Shown here piece after piece: positions 11,333 through 23,745 of a stretch of DNA of 64,000 bases (positions within the stretch are counted from its first letter, which is position 1; every line of letters begins with the position of its first letter). Location of the stretch: contig OY720636.1 in assembly GCA_963169105.1 (NCBI GenBank), positions 141,165,747 through 141,229,746 of the forward strand, read 5' to 3'. This DNA is from Ceriagrion tenellum. Lineage: Eukaryota > Arthropoda > Insecta > Odonata > Coenagrionidae. A program made the translations under genes and the position numbers. The notes under the pieces were generated by a model, which ran no database searches, had not been told where the DNA came from, and saw only the letters and a list, made by a program, of their open reading frames with translations.

Positions 11333-14300
11333 CCTGATGACCTAGAAGTTCAATGTTGTCTTGTTACTCGCGGGCATTAGAAAATTATATATTCCACGTA
11401 AAATCCAGCTGTAAGGGAAATACAACGATTATAATCGTTATCTATAGATTCCGTTTTCGCGGAAATATGGCATTTATCAATTTATAAATAATCTAACTCT
11501 ACTACAAAAGATACGGAGGTGACTTTCTTTCATTCCTGCACATTTCCTGATACCTGGTTGGCAGATACATAAAAATGTCAGACTAATTCCCACGTAATTA
11601 TACTGCTTCACCATGAATTCTCTTTTTCAATCATTGCACATATTCACCAGACATGGGTGGAAGCATATTTTCAACAGTGGACCTATCTGGCAAAAATATA
11701 CCAAAATCTTATTCATTTCGTCCCAAACGCTTTCCCAAAAAAGGTCTTCATGAAGCTTTTATCACTTATTCGGTAAGTCAATCGTGAGATATTTTTATTT
11801 ATTTATCCATTTAGGGACGTGAGATTGGAGGCTATGAGGAGGCAGATGGTTCATGTCAATTGAATGAGAATGTCCGAAATTGAAATACTTCGAAGATTAT
11901 GGAATCCACTAACCAGTTACCTCAGACAGGTCTCATACGAACCCGATTCACAGGAGAACTTTGCGGCCCAGAAACGTGTGTTCTTTCCAGTCAGCCACGC
12001 ATAAACGGAGTTAGATTTTTATTGGCTTGAACCGTTTTCATTGACCCTATAAAGCTTGCACCACAAAGGTTAACTCTTCCTCGCTCTAGCAATGCATTAG
12101 AACGAAAATATTTATTTTTAGGGGCTACCTTGAGGTCTGCTTGCGAACAAGCAGCCTGAATAACGAAAAGATTTTGGAGCGGGCAGTTTAAAAAAGAAGG
12201 GGGGGGGAGAAATTATCTCGTGTACCTCGTATACTTGTGACGAACTGTTTACGAAAAATACTGTAACATACGATTAAAATAAATAATCGCACAAGTAACT
12301 AGAAAAAGCTGCTGCAAGTATTCATGAGTAATCAAAATAATTCTTGGGAAAATTGAGCGCCTACCAATCTAGCTCAAAAGCAGCTTTTATTTTATCGTTT
12401 TGTGACTATAATGTTCACCTCTTTAAGTAGTAGTTCGGGTACGCAGTGGTGTGTTATGATCGTTTCGATGTTGAGCAGATCTGATCGCTATCCCCGAGGG
12501 GATGCAAAGGTTAAAGAATGTCGAAGGCAATAGGCTCCTCATTAATGTAAGACACCATAAATTCTGAGGAAAATTTTTGTTAACGGCTCGAGCGATTACT
12601 GCATAAATGTAATTTTAGGTTTAATATGCATGTTAATTGGTAGTTAAAGCAGCGGAACAAATGCTCAGTGAAACTTGAATAAAATTACCCTATGTTCAAA
12701 GGAGCAGCTACTGGTAATGAGATTTAGAGTAGAATGTACTCAACTTACTGTAAATTTAACATAGCATTTACATTATAAATTAATATCGAACATTTGACTA
12801 ACACTTCGCATTAACATTTGCTCCTGGACCCATATGTGCCTTCAACATGGAGGTATCTCCAATTGGAATATCCTGGCAAGCTCAAATAGTAACAAAAGAT
12901 ATTCCTGTCATTCTTCCAACACTGCTCACTCTCCAAGTACATCATGAAGTTCACCAGCAAAGATTATAATTTCATCAGCCTGAGCTTTTCTCGAGGCTCT
13001 GGATATCAAGTACCAGAATGACCCCTTTGCCAGACTTTCTACTATCCAGCCTTAGTTTCTCACCTTACTGGAAAATGAGGGAATCGCTGCTAAAATAATT
13101 GATGAAACCACTTTGCGCCAAAGCTGCACACATATGACGAGGATTTTTCATGCAATATAATGAATGTCAACCATATTTGACATGGATTTTCCTATGCAGA
13201 AGTGCAAATGCCTACTATATGCAATGTGGGGTAAACGAATGTGACCACTGCTGAAACAATTAATAAGAATGCAGTTTCTCATTGAGACTTTACTAGAGTC
13301 CAAATCCTTTCCAAAGAAAACTTTCAATTTTTGAGACCACACTAGTTTGCATCCTACTAGGCAGATAGCAGGCGGTGCAGAGGAGGCTGCTGCCTACTTC
13401 AAATCCTGGGAAAATGGGCAAAACAGTTATGGTAAGATATTCCATACCCCAAGAAAGAGGCAATCTGCCCTTATTCCCCCTTCCACTCATCCACAGAAAA
13501 GACCTTAACTTCTCCATCCAGTTTTACATACCAACATGTGGAATCTGTTTCCTCTCCATTTGGAGATATGATGAATATGTGCATCCTCGACTTAAAAATA
13601 TGTATGATTTTATGGTTTAAGCTACTGACAATAAGTTTGCAGAGCATTAGTGGTTGATAATGATTAGCCAAAAGCTTTGGGATTCTATGAGCTTTAGATA
13701 AACATTACTCAGCAATAAAAAAGGCAAAAATTCAAAAGAGACAAAACAGATTCTGGGTCATCAGGGAGTAGTCGTCTGATGAGTGAAGAGTGAGCATCTT
13801 GGAGAGACTTTCACTTGATTACCTCGACGGCAATAAGTCAATGGACATTTTTTCCACTCATATAATTTCATATAATTTAAAAAAAATGCAAAATGGTCAA
13901 AATGAAAGAATTCAAGAAGGAGTTACGAAGGTGAGATCACAAACAATTTATAGTAGCCTGTGGAAAATGATAAAGTGAAGCATTCTGTCAAAATGATACT
14001 GGGTTTCATAATTTGTATATTGGATAGGAAGAAATAAGAGAGCAATACATGTTTAAAATTTGAGGAATATGTTGGAGAGGTTCCCAGCCTGTGTTGTGAA
14101 TGAACTTAGGGAAAAATAGAGATCACTGAGTGATGTGTCATGTATTTATTCATGTTTGACAAAAAATATCTGTCAAGGGTGAATCCTTTGTTTGTTGCTA
14201 CCACAAATGACCTAGGCTAAGAGTCATGGCAATTACTACACTAAAGCCAAACCCTCAGAGGGAACTTCAGAATGTTAAAAAAACCAGCAATCCTTGTTCA

Positions 14301-14829
14301 AGTAGCCCATCATGAAGAGATGTATGTTATTGGGTGAGAGCCCAACAGAGGGGGAGAAGGGGTATCCTCATTGGTGGACAATATACTCAATCCTTAGGAT
14401 GTTAAATGAAACCAGAACCAATGAGTGTGACCCAGAAAGACACTATGTATAAGCTTTCTTTTTTTTATATAATTTTGGTTTGGACTGACGCTTTATGTCA
14501 GGTTAGACTTTTGTTTCATTAATGGTATGGAAGTAGATATTGAACAAAATATAGCATTCTGGAACCATTCCATCTCTTGAGTAGCTTCAGTTCAAGTGAA
14601 GTCGGGAATGAACTTTCTGTTTATACTAATGATTCCAGGTCCTATCTGGGATGATCTTAGGGTATCTTCATAGACATGGGAAACCAGGAGGTAATACAGC
14701 ACCTACCTTATCTGCTGCACTGCCCCTTCTACTCCTCTGTTGAGCTCACAGCCAAACAAAGACATCTGCCCATCTAGAGGGGCACATACAGTGGTCATCA
14801 TCCTTTGAGGCGATGCAGACAGAATCTTT
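11333..14829. other. Upstream region of the SLC3 gene, no gene recognised
   Basis: Should contain the SLC3 promoter and any 5' non-coding exon. I see no TATA box or initiator I would defend. Open frames at 13293-13671 on both strands overlap each other and lack domain features. Confidence 0.4.
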
Positions 14830-15260
14830 GTAAAAGACCTGTAGTAAAGCAATAGGCAACATCTTTCTTTCATTATATTTCCAAGGCTTTTGAATATCTC
14901 CGCTGGTGCATTATCCACACCTGTTGTCTTTCCAAGATTTAACTTTTGAAGGGCATGCTCAAATTTCCTCTTCGTTATTGGGGGCCCAATATATGTTCCT
15001 GTTTTTTCTCTGCTTTCAGAATTATTTTCTCCTCTAGCTATATCTTGGTATAGCTCCTCCGGGTATTCTCTCCAATGATCAGACTCTTCTTCATTATCTA
15101 CCAGTAGCATTCCATCTTTGCTATTAATCACTGACCTTATGCTTTGATTTTCCAATGGGCTGGATCCTGTTTTCTTCTTTGCTCTTAGCTTATTCCTCTT
15201 CTCATCTTTGTGGTTCTTCTGCATTGAGGGACTATTTCTAGCTTCTAGGACAAGAGGGTG
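14830..15260 (-). pseudogene. LINE ORF2 fragment (region between endonuclease and RT)
   Basis: Within an open frame at 14703-15461 the segment KDGMLLVDNEEESDHWREY, then GPPITKRKFEHALQ, then KLNLGKTTGVDNAPAEIFK corresponds to the conserved 'new-strand, GPPI, L..GK..G.D.IPAE' region that precedes RT palm motifs in LINE ORF2 proteins. No palm box follows; downstream sequence (to 14703) is unrelated or too decayed. The N-terminal part of the frame (15261-15461) is not recognised. Confidence 0.7.
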
Positions 15261-15461
15261 CCCCACCTTCATGGCAAGATGGAGGGGAAGGCTTATACCT
15301 ACCTTCATTTGGTCTCTAGTGCCATGTTTGCCACCCTTAGGTGCCCATTCCCCACCACAAGGAAGTGTGGATGGATGTTTCCCTTCATTGAGGAATGAGT
15401 CCTGTACAGAATTTCTCAACCCCTCCAAGTACTTCAGGGGGGACACATAGGATGTATACAC

Positions 15462-16995
15462 TTGAAAATACCTCTGGTCCTCAAACTATGAAAAAAAAAC
15501 ATTACATATGTACTCGGTTCCTTGCAGGGAATGAAAAAAACTCCTAAATTGGTCTAGAGTTCTTTGACAGATGGAGACCTAATAATAATGGTAGAACTGC
15601 ATTTTAAATTTGTGGTTGCTCAGCAAAACATAAGGAATGGACTCTTGGAACTTAATTTCCTAAGCACACATACAATATTTTTTAGATATTCCACTAGATA
15701 AACTAACAGTTTGATACCAAGGGTGAGGAAGGCACTGCAAAGATGGGTTGAGATTATCTCTGCCCAAAAACCAAGGCAGGGTCCAAAGACCCACTGGGTG
15801 GGGTCATTGATGACACTTGGAACCTTTGTCACTTACCTGGTCGAAGAGCTTTTTTAACATGGCAGTCATTCTCCTGCATAGAAACATTTCATGCCATCTT
15901 TAAAGGGCACTCATACACATGGGTGAACATTTTGAGCCATTTTAAAATGACGATCGCAGCAGAAGGGTTAAAGAAAGGAGGCCGGCAGGACTAAGAGGAT
16001 GACAAGTTTCCAATGATTCCTTTAATCAGGATAATCTGCATTGCAAATCACCTAGGCTCCAGGATAACAGAAAACGCACGAAGAATTGCCTATGCCTCAG
16101 GCGATGCGACAGCCGTGGATTTGCGATGAGAAATCAGGGGTATAGGCAGGCCGTATTTTAGTTTTACTGTTACCGTTGATTTTATGACATTTATTCCTTG
16201 ATCGAGAATCGTGTCTCACGCTAATTTTCTCATTTCTCTCCCCCGAGCTTGGAAAGAGTTCGACCTTTCCGGCGAGAAAATAACTTCCCTCTCCCATTAC
16301 GCTTCAATGGCATAGTCCATGAGTGATGAGGGATTGGTTTATCCGCTTATCAGGTGCGGTGCCTTTCCCTTCAAAGATCAAGATGCGGTGTCCACACGTA
16401 CATCTCACTGGAAGTAGCTTTTGACAAATTTTCCCCACTCATTATTCTGTGTTACTGGCCCCAAATTTCTCGAAGTGAGAGATGAGCTATTTTTTTCGTA
16501 TGATTAGAGTTAAAGTAGTTTTTAGTACTTCGGATTGTTTTCAATCATTCTCATCATGCCATTCCCTATCGAGGTAGGCAAAGTCAAAGAATGTAGCTAT
16601 TTTGCTTCTGAAAACTTGCTCCCTTTCAATAATTTCACGTACAATAAGGGACCATAATAGTTGCGATATATTAGTTTTGGGAAACTTTGACCCTCACCGG
16701 GCATAATAGGTTTTGCACTTGTGCTAAATGTTTGAACATCATTATTAGCTACTAACCTCGCATGAAATATCCGGCAAGATATAGATCCTGCATGATTTAG
16801 TACCTTGTATTACTATTAATCAGTCACGTTGATAATACTAACCAGTAGTTATATCTAAAATAGTATACTGCATGGAAGCATGTTCGTTTGCGTAGCACGC
16901 TCCTAGTCTATGGTCTGACAACGTATTGTCATCCTGACTGCTTTTGGCCTGCGCCTGGCATCCAGGCGAGCGTGCGCGGTTCTAATTTCAGCTAG
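15462..16995. other. No gene recognised
   Basis: Open frames at 15620-15832 and 16097-16297 (minus) have no domain. GC content rises near 16930-16990. Nothing further can be supported. Confidence 0.4.
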
Positions 16996-19900
16996 GATGA
17001 GTGTTGCATGTCTGGTGTGGAATCACCCCATACCACACACCCCAGTGGAGGCTTACACGATATTCCGTATTTGAAGATAAACAATTTCCTCCGTCATGGC
17101 GAAATCCTTTCCAAACGAATTCCGCAAATTGCTTCTCTTACCCTCGGGTAATGCTCCGTATCCGCTCTCCTATTTTTAAAACTCCTCCTCCTCCTCTTTG
17201 CAGTCTCTTCGATGCCATATTCACCCATGACTTTCGCGGTCTTCCTTTTAATCTCTCACTATTCGCCCTACTATTCTATCATACATCTTCATAGCTATTT
17301 GGACTCTTTCCAATTCTCTCGGAATGGCCAAACCAACGAAGCACTCTCTTTTCGTGTGGTAGTAGTATTTTAGTTTATTGGGTGCTTCGACAACTAAGGT
17401 CATTCGCACACCAAACCGCCTAATTTTATTTATCTATCATTTAGAGATCAACCAATCAAACACGAGCATTAAATAAATAAATAATTTAAAACATTATAAA
17501 GGGTTATTCTAAGAGAAAATTGGGTCAAATAGATCTTAAGAGCCCCGTTTCTTTTAAGAATAGGATTATGCGGCCGACATACTCAGGGTCGTCTCCTAGG
17601 ACTTGACCTAGATCTCCTCTGATATTCAGCCTCTCGCGCACAGCATGGTACATATCACATTCTGTCAGGAGGTGCCTCACAGTCAAGGGAGAGTCGCATC
17701 GATCACACTGAGGAGGAATCTTTTCCTCGGTGAAGAGGAAAGAGTGAGTGAGGGCACAGTGCCCTATCCTCTGGCGTGTGATCGCGACTTCTTCCCTGCG
17801 GGTTCTTAGGACAGAGGAGGGCCACACTGATACGACCGGCTTAATTGACCGCAGTTTGTTCCCATTTTGAGAACGCCATGCCTCAGACCACACATTTAGG
17901 GACACGTTCTTCAGCGTAGCCTTTAGATCATTAAGATCCGCGGGTACCAGCAATCTTGCAGTCTCGGTATCATTAAGAGCCTCTTTCGCCGCTACGTCGG
18001 CTTTCTCATATCCGGCTATTCGATATATATGGGGCCGTTTCCAGGGCCCCAAAGAAATGAAACTGAAACTCCCTTATGATGTAAAGATAAAAGGGCCGAA
18101 TGTATCTCCTGGAGTACGGGGTGCATACTTGAATAGCCGGAAATACCCTGTAATGCACTCTTTGAGTCACTGCAAAGCAGGAAAGAGGCATTCATGTATT
18201 TTATCTCTTTAAGCGCCATCTTTATAGCGAAAAGCTCCGCCGTAAAGGTGCTACACAATGGATTCAGCTTCGCCTTGATGACACCATGATGGGAAGAGAC
18301 TACTGCACACGCACACGCAGATTCGCCAGTTTACTCGACCGGCAGAAAATCGCCAGGTCGTCGACAAACAACGACGCCATGATCGGTGCCTTTACGCATT
18401 CTGTCATGTCATTTATGGCAATGGCTAAAAGCGTAACACTAAGCACGGAGCCCTGAGGAACGCCATTCTCCTAGATGTAAGGCTGTGACAGATGCTTACC
18501 TATCCTTATTTTAAAAACTCGGTTCTTCAAGAAATTATATATAAGTATTGGGAGATTTCCTTAAACCCCAGCGATGTAATGTCGTTAATATTTTCCCTCG
18601 CCAAACCATGTCATATGCTTTCTCCAGATCGAAGAAAACGGCGATAACATGTTTGCGGAGAAGAATGGATTCTTGAATATAATTTTCACTCCTTACGAGG
18701 TGATCAATTGTTGATCTACCTCGTCGGAAACCACATTGAACATTGGAAAGAAGGTTCCGACGCTCCAACCACCAAACGAGCCGGCGGTCCACCATTCTTT
18801 CCATCAACTTACAGAGGCAACTAGTCAATGATATAGGCCTATAGTTCTTTGGGTCACCTTTGTCTCTTCCCTGCTTGTTCACTGGGATCACCGCAGATTC
18901 TCTCCAGGACTGCCTTCAAACCAGATTTGATTGAATGTTTGAAGAATCTCCAAGAGTGCACTTTTTGGAAGATTCTGGAGGAAGGCATTGTGGATGCCAT
19001 CCATTCCTGGAGAGGTGTTCTTGGAAAAAGAGATGGTAGACGTAAGTTCCCATAGAGAGAACGCATCGTTGTACCCCGCAGGTACAGACGTCTCTGTGAA
19101 ATCAATTCGCGTCGTCTCAGATCGTTTTTTATGGCCAAGAACTCTTGGTTATGATTCGCATCACTACAAGTTTTGGCTAACTCCGCCCCGAAAACCTCGG
19201 CGATGTCATGTGGTGAACACACATTTTGACCGTGGATTTTCAAGCAAGAGACGCCGTATTCCCTGCGGGAGCCCGATACACTTCTCACTTTTTTCCACAC
19301 CTGTGCAAGGGGTATTCTGTGGTTGATGCCACCAACAAATTCCATCCAAGAGGTTCTCTTGGCCTCTTTCACTATTCTTCGTGCTTTAGCTCAAAGGCGA
19401 CGAAACGAGGCTAGATTACTTGCCGTTGGGTATTTATTAAAATACGCAACGCGCGCTTCCGCTGCCGAATTGCTTGGGCACACTCATCAGTCCTCCATGG
19501 TACCGCCGGTCTGGGAACGGTACCCTTGGACCGAGGGACACTGCGATTCGCAGCATCAATAAGGCAAGACGTTAGGGTCAGTACGTTCCGTTTGCCGTCG
19601 CAATTCGCATCGTGAGTGAAATTAAAACTATCTTTAAAAAGTGTCCAATCCGCTTTCTGGACAATCCAATTGCCTGATTGGATAAAAACAGGATTAAAAT
19701 TTATGTCGACTTTTATTAAAATAGGGGAGTGATCGCTTCCGCAAAGGTCCAGGTGGACGGACATTGCCATCTTTTTTCGTTCTTTTCATGTGTATCCATT
19801 ACTGGATCACCTGGCCCACATTCTGTCATCACCCACTCATTTCTGACCACATCTATCTCACTTTTCCCGCAAACACTTCTCAGGTACCCTATCCTCACTG

Positions 19901-20009
19901 CATTTAACCTACTCTTGAGCTTATCCTGAAACACCCAGGTTTCTCTGCCGTAGTTCAATGTGGGGAGGAGAACGTTTCTGTACACTGCGATTTTCACTTC
20001 TCTGGACAA
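16996..20009 (-). mobile_element. LINE relic (host of a nested I-clade LINE): RT C-terminus and 3' end
   Basis: Two minus-strand pieces of one element flank the 17356-19770 insertion. The first (20009 to about 19781) reads SREVKIAVYRNVLLPTLNYG, then ETWVFQ and LRSVCG, the typical post-palm segment. The second (17345 to about 17270) resumes with VLRWFGHSERIG, the motif that normally follows it. The 3' part (17200-16996) ends in GTGTGTGGTATGGGGTG and ATTCCACACCAGACATGC, a 3' terminus that recurs at 36384-36450. Several frameshifts and stops show it is dead. Confidence 0.75.
17356..19770 (-). mobile_element. I-clade LINE, 5'-truncated in the endonuclease: EN - RT - RNase H - 3' UTR
   Basis: Read on the minus strand: endonuclease C-terminus with LCGSDHSPILIKVDI (19770-19411); linker (AKRTSWMEFVGGIN, WKKVRSVSG; 19372-18900); RT with NYRPISLTSCLCKLMERM, GFRRGRST, FFDLEKAYDMVW (18891-18535), VPQGSVLSVTLLAIAIND and catalytic FVDDLAIF (about 18440-18350); RNase H with FTAELFAIKMAL and CSDSKSALQGI (18258 to about 18040); and a Cys-rich tail CDRCDSPLTVRHLLTEC (about 17700). 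Frameshifts near 18900 and 18040 and a stop before ENGVPQGS inactivate it. The domain order with RNase H is that of the I/Nimb group. It is flanked by ACGAAAAGAG (17346-17355) and ACGAAAAAAG (19771-19780), read on the minus strand, as target-site duplications. Confidence 0.88.
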
Positions 20010-20996
20010 ACCCTCATTCCTGCATGTGCTCGTACAATAAAGATCGTAGTGGGAAGTATGGAGTGCATTATTCGGACGAATGTGCTGAACAAGTGTTTTT
20101 TTTCGAACCCAGCATTAAATTATGCTTATTGGAATCCACTAATTGACGAGTACTGCCACGCTAGTGTCGTGAAGCTTTGATGAGGTAGGATAAATTTTCA
20201 CGTTCGTGTCATACAGTAAAATTTACCGTAAAGAGTAGGTTTTTATGGGTGAATTAACTAAGAGAGATTTCATTGAGTTCGACTGGAGACTTGAGATGAC
20301 TTTCAATGCCACTTTTTTTGGGTGAAATGACTTAAATCAAATTACGGTCATTCCTGAGATAAATTTTATTGAGCGTGGAAAAAGAAAGTACGTTTTGATG
20401 CAATGCCGTGCTTTAAAACCTTGTAGAGAACTCACTTTTGTCAGTGCACTCACACTGAAAGGCCAGCAGCATAAATTTGAGACTGATTAGACCTTTACTT
20501 CAGTGAAGGTCTTCGCTGATATATATATCCTTGAAATTTGAGGGATTCATTACATAATATTGAGCATACTAATTCAATGATGAGACCAAAGGTACATTTT
20601 TGATGAAGTATGCTAGTTACCTATTATAGTCTCGGCACAGGGTTAGTGTACTGAATTCGATGATGCATACTTTCTACTGAGGGAGTCGCTCGTCTTACTG
20701 TACTGGAGCTATTGTTGTCAGCCACGAGGCAAGGTGAATCTCAGAACTGTCTCTCCAAATTTTTAGTTTAGTACGTGACCGGCATTTAGAAGAAAGAATA
20801 CTTGTGACACAATTGAGCACTATAGTATGCTGAAAGTTACTTTGAGGGGCATGAGATAGACAATAGGAAAGAAATGTCATCCTTTGTTTTTAATTATCAG
20901 CGTAAGAAAGGCTGTAATAGACGATAACCGATCATTTGGAACACCATTGGTTTCAATATGGAGTTTTACTTCATGACGTGACACCATAAAATATGA
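20010..20996. other. No gene recognised
   Basis: AT-rich spacer between two LINE relics. No coding or repeat signal found. Confidence 0.4.
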
Positions 20997-21935
20997 TTGC
21001 CAGACATATTTGGGTTTGGGAGCTATGTTCTAAAAAGACTACGATGCAACGTCCCAGTTTCACTGTTCAACATATACTTGGAGGAGGCAATGAAAGATGC
21101 ACAAGAAGCGGGACTGAGAGGAATTAAGATTAATGGAGAAGATACGAATAAACATGCTCCGCATCGCAGACTTTATCGCAGTCATATCAGGAAATCATGA
21201 TTATCTTCCAGATTGACGGACGCAAAAGACATAGCTCTTTGAGAATATAAAATAAACATAGAGAAAATAAGATTAAAATCCAGAAGAATGCGGTTATTAT
21301 GCGGAATACAAAAGCTGAATGCAGAAGTCACTCAGATAGGAGAAAAATTAGAGCATGTGGTTTACTTCTCCTATCTTGGAAGTACCATAGCATCGGACTG
21401 AAGAAGTATATCGGGCAACAAGCGTAGAATAGCCTAAGTGAAGAAAGTGATCATGACTAATTGGCGACTATCGTTTTCAAAGATGATGGGACTACTAACA
21501 AGGAAACATTACGTAAAAACGTTCGTGTGTAGCGTGGCCCTTTATGGAACTGAAGCAAGGACCATTGGTGAAACAGACCTGAAATGACTAGAAGCTTTCA
21601 AAACCTGGTGCTGGAGGAGGATGATCAAATAAACGGACAATATAAACATTAAGTTTACAGAATAGTAGAAGAGGAAAGGGCAATTTGGAGCACTTTGCGG
21701 AAGCTAAAACAAATTAATTGGACATATGCTGATGCACAATGGGTTTATGAAGAATACAATTGAAGAACTAGAAGGAAAAGTTCACAGAGGAAGACCAAGG
21801 GATTAATACATGAGCCAAATAAAGAGAAAAGTGAATTAATGACAGCTGCCAAGGACAAGGGAACTAGGGAAGGGTGGAGGGCTGCAGTCAACCGATCTTT
21901 GGATTGAACGACCAATGAATGAATGAATTTAAGAA
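20997..21935 (+). pseudogene. LINE RT relic, 3' half
   Basis: It begins with the palm segment FNIYLEEAMKDAQEAG and GIKING (21060-21140). It runs through YFSYLGSTIASD (about 21360-21400), VALYGTEARTIGE (about 21535-21575) and CWRRMIK (about 21610), and ends with IGHMLMHNGF and EGKVHRGRPRD. This is the usual order after the RT catalytic box, which itself is missing or unreadable near 21180. Multiple in-frame stops occur. It ends in a short AATG tandem tail (about 21911-21932), typical of LINE 3' ends. The 3' terminal sequence recurs at 38213-38275. Confidence 0.8.
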
Positions 21936-22299
21936 CGATGAGCGATGCTCGAGCTCAATGATTTAGAAGCGTAGCTGTCAACGTTCTGCACGTGGAACTG
22001 CGTTCAAGCGGTTGCTATTGTAATGGCTGCGTCGCTAAGTCTTCTCCATGAATGGAGGATGAGGAGGGAATCCACAATAAACAAACTTTGCCTCGCCAAG
22101 CGAGATATTTTGGGGAAGAGGAAGCGGGAACAGCGGATGAAAATTGACCGAATGGAGGAAACTTCGAGAGATAGAAGGGGATGAGTTAGCTCGTGTGCAA
22201 ATTAAGCGAATTTGAACGTGACAAACAATTGACAATATTTGCCCGAGCCTGAGAGCTTCCGCGGGGAAAATCCCAGCGAGGTCGGCGTCTTTTGAGGGA

Positions 22300-22570
22300 T
22301 TACTATTCTCTCGTTGTCTTTATTTCCCTCCCTTCCGCATTATGCGCCACCTCACCGGATGACTGACCTTCTAATCGAGAGATGCGCAGTTGAAGAAGAA
22401 ATGAAAAGCTAGTGGATAATGTCTGGGACAATATCGGAGGTATGAAAATATACCTGCCGCAAATATGGCGATGAAATGCGTAGAAACTGTCGCGATAAAA
22501 AATCGGCCTGGACCGAGAATCGAACCGAGGATTACCCACTCAGCGGTTTAAGTTAATGCTGTCTCCCCAT
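22300..22570 (-). repeat. tRNA-derived SINE-like element
   Basis: On the minus strand a B-box-like GGTTCGATTCTC (about 22515-22530) follows an A-box-like AAACCGCTGAGTGGGTAATC at about 40 bases, as in a tRNA gene. The downstream sequence is not tRNA. No closed acceptor stem was found, so a SINE head fits better than a tRNA gene. The 3' limit is arbitrary. Confidence 0.4.
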
Positions 22571-22644
22571 TTTTTACTCAAATATCTCCTCTTTAATTTC
22601 TTTTATTAGTGAAGTTCGTCAATAGTCAATACGATTCTCTATGC

Positions 22645-22760
22645 TTGGATGGATCCTAATTTCTTTAACGCCGTGCCGCAAATGCTTCATCTGTTTTTCC
22701 CAAGCAGGGTGAATCCCAGCTATATGTCTTCACCTACTGCATTTATTCTCTCCACATTAG
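22645..22760 (-). pseudogene. Short LINE fragment related to the 44.4-45.3 kb element
   Basis: The minus strand reads SICGTALKKLG, equivalent to NICGAALKKLG in the 44.4-45.3 kb LINE. The surrounding nucleotides also align to that region (positions around 44960-45050). Only about 100 bases remain. Confidence 0.5.
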
Positions 22761-23382
22761 AGATATGTCCCAGGCGTAATATCTTTTGAAATGAGCATAA
22801 TCAGTGCATTTACTTTCATGTTCAAACTCCCACTCAAGACATGTTGTTGATGGATGATGTTTCGCACTAATAACGGCAAGCCCCCAAGTATGTTGACTTG
22901 AAATTGATCGCCCTAGAAGTGGCAAGAGCGCAGAAAACTGTTGTTAACATGTTTGCCTTGAATAGGCACGAGTTTTAGGGCTTGCACACGCAAATGAAAA
23001 GGAATGATGTTAGAACTTAAAACTCAAGTTTTTCTCGTTGTTCAGAGTTAACTATAATCGTTGGAAGGATCCAAACGATGAATTCTACATATTAACGGAA
23101 GAGCCTTAGAGGTTCTTCGAATGGTGAGCGAAATGGGAAAATTCCAATCTTGCTTTCTGGGCAAAATTTAGTCCATGCCATCATGAGATTGTCTCCTTAG
23201 ACATCATGAAGCATATAAAAACAAGTTTTAAAATGCATCTAAAGAAGTATAGTGAACCGAACTCTTGGTTGGACTACCAGCCAGAGGTCCTGCATTTGAT
23301 TCCACTGATAAAATTATCTTTGCATACGTCCATCTAATCCTAAAAATTGATTTCATTGGCTCCAGATATTTATGGGGAACTG

Positions 23383-23745
23383 TAGGTCTGTCAGAGACAG
23401 TATCTGCACCCTTCTGCCGTGGTGCGTGAATTACACCCGTGGGTGGGTTTCGTGGTTTCTTCCATGACCGATTTAATTGGTCGCGGCTATTGGAGCCGGA
23501 CTCCGCGGCACGATCGTAAGTTTGATTTTATTTTCGGCGACGCAAACGGACGCAACACAATGCCTCTTAATGCACTCGTGCATGATAACGTCCTTAACTG
23601 TGACCCTCGGTATAAACTGCGTGGAGCTTTAGCCATAAGCATTAACGGCTTTGGCAATAGCAATTGTTGTTACAACTGGAATGATTTCTTTGTGAACTTT
23701 CCACGGGAGTCTTTAGAGCGTTTAGTTGAGTGTGGCCGTTATTAA
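23383..23745 (+). CDS. Unrecognised open frame with coding character (about 108 codons from a GTG at 23419)
   Basis: Open from just after a stop at 23383 to a TAA at 23743. The encoded segment contains YWSRTPRHDRKFDFIFGDAN, then LNALVHDNVLNCDPRYKLRG and NCCYNWNDFFVNFP. Base composition is visibly more GC-rich and codon-like than the AT-rich flanks. There is no ATG before Met 16 counted from the GTG. AG dinucleotides after pyrimidines just upstream (for example TCCAG near 23364 and CTGTAG near 23385) would allow it to be an internal exon. I recognise no family. It could be a host exon, a captured foreign fragment or a transposon piece; the stop at the end makes a terminal exon or a relic possible. 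Confidence 0.35.
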
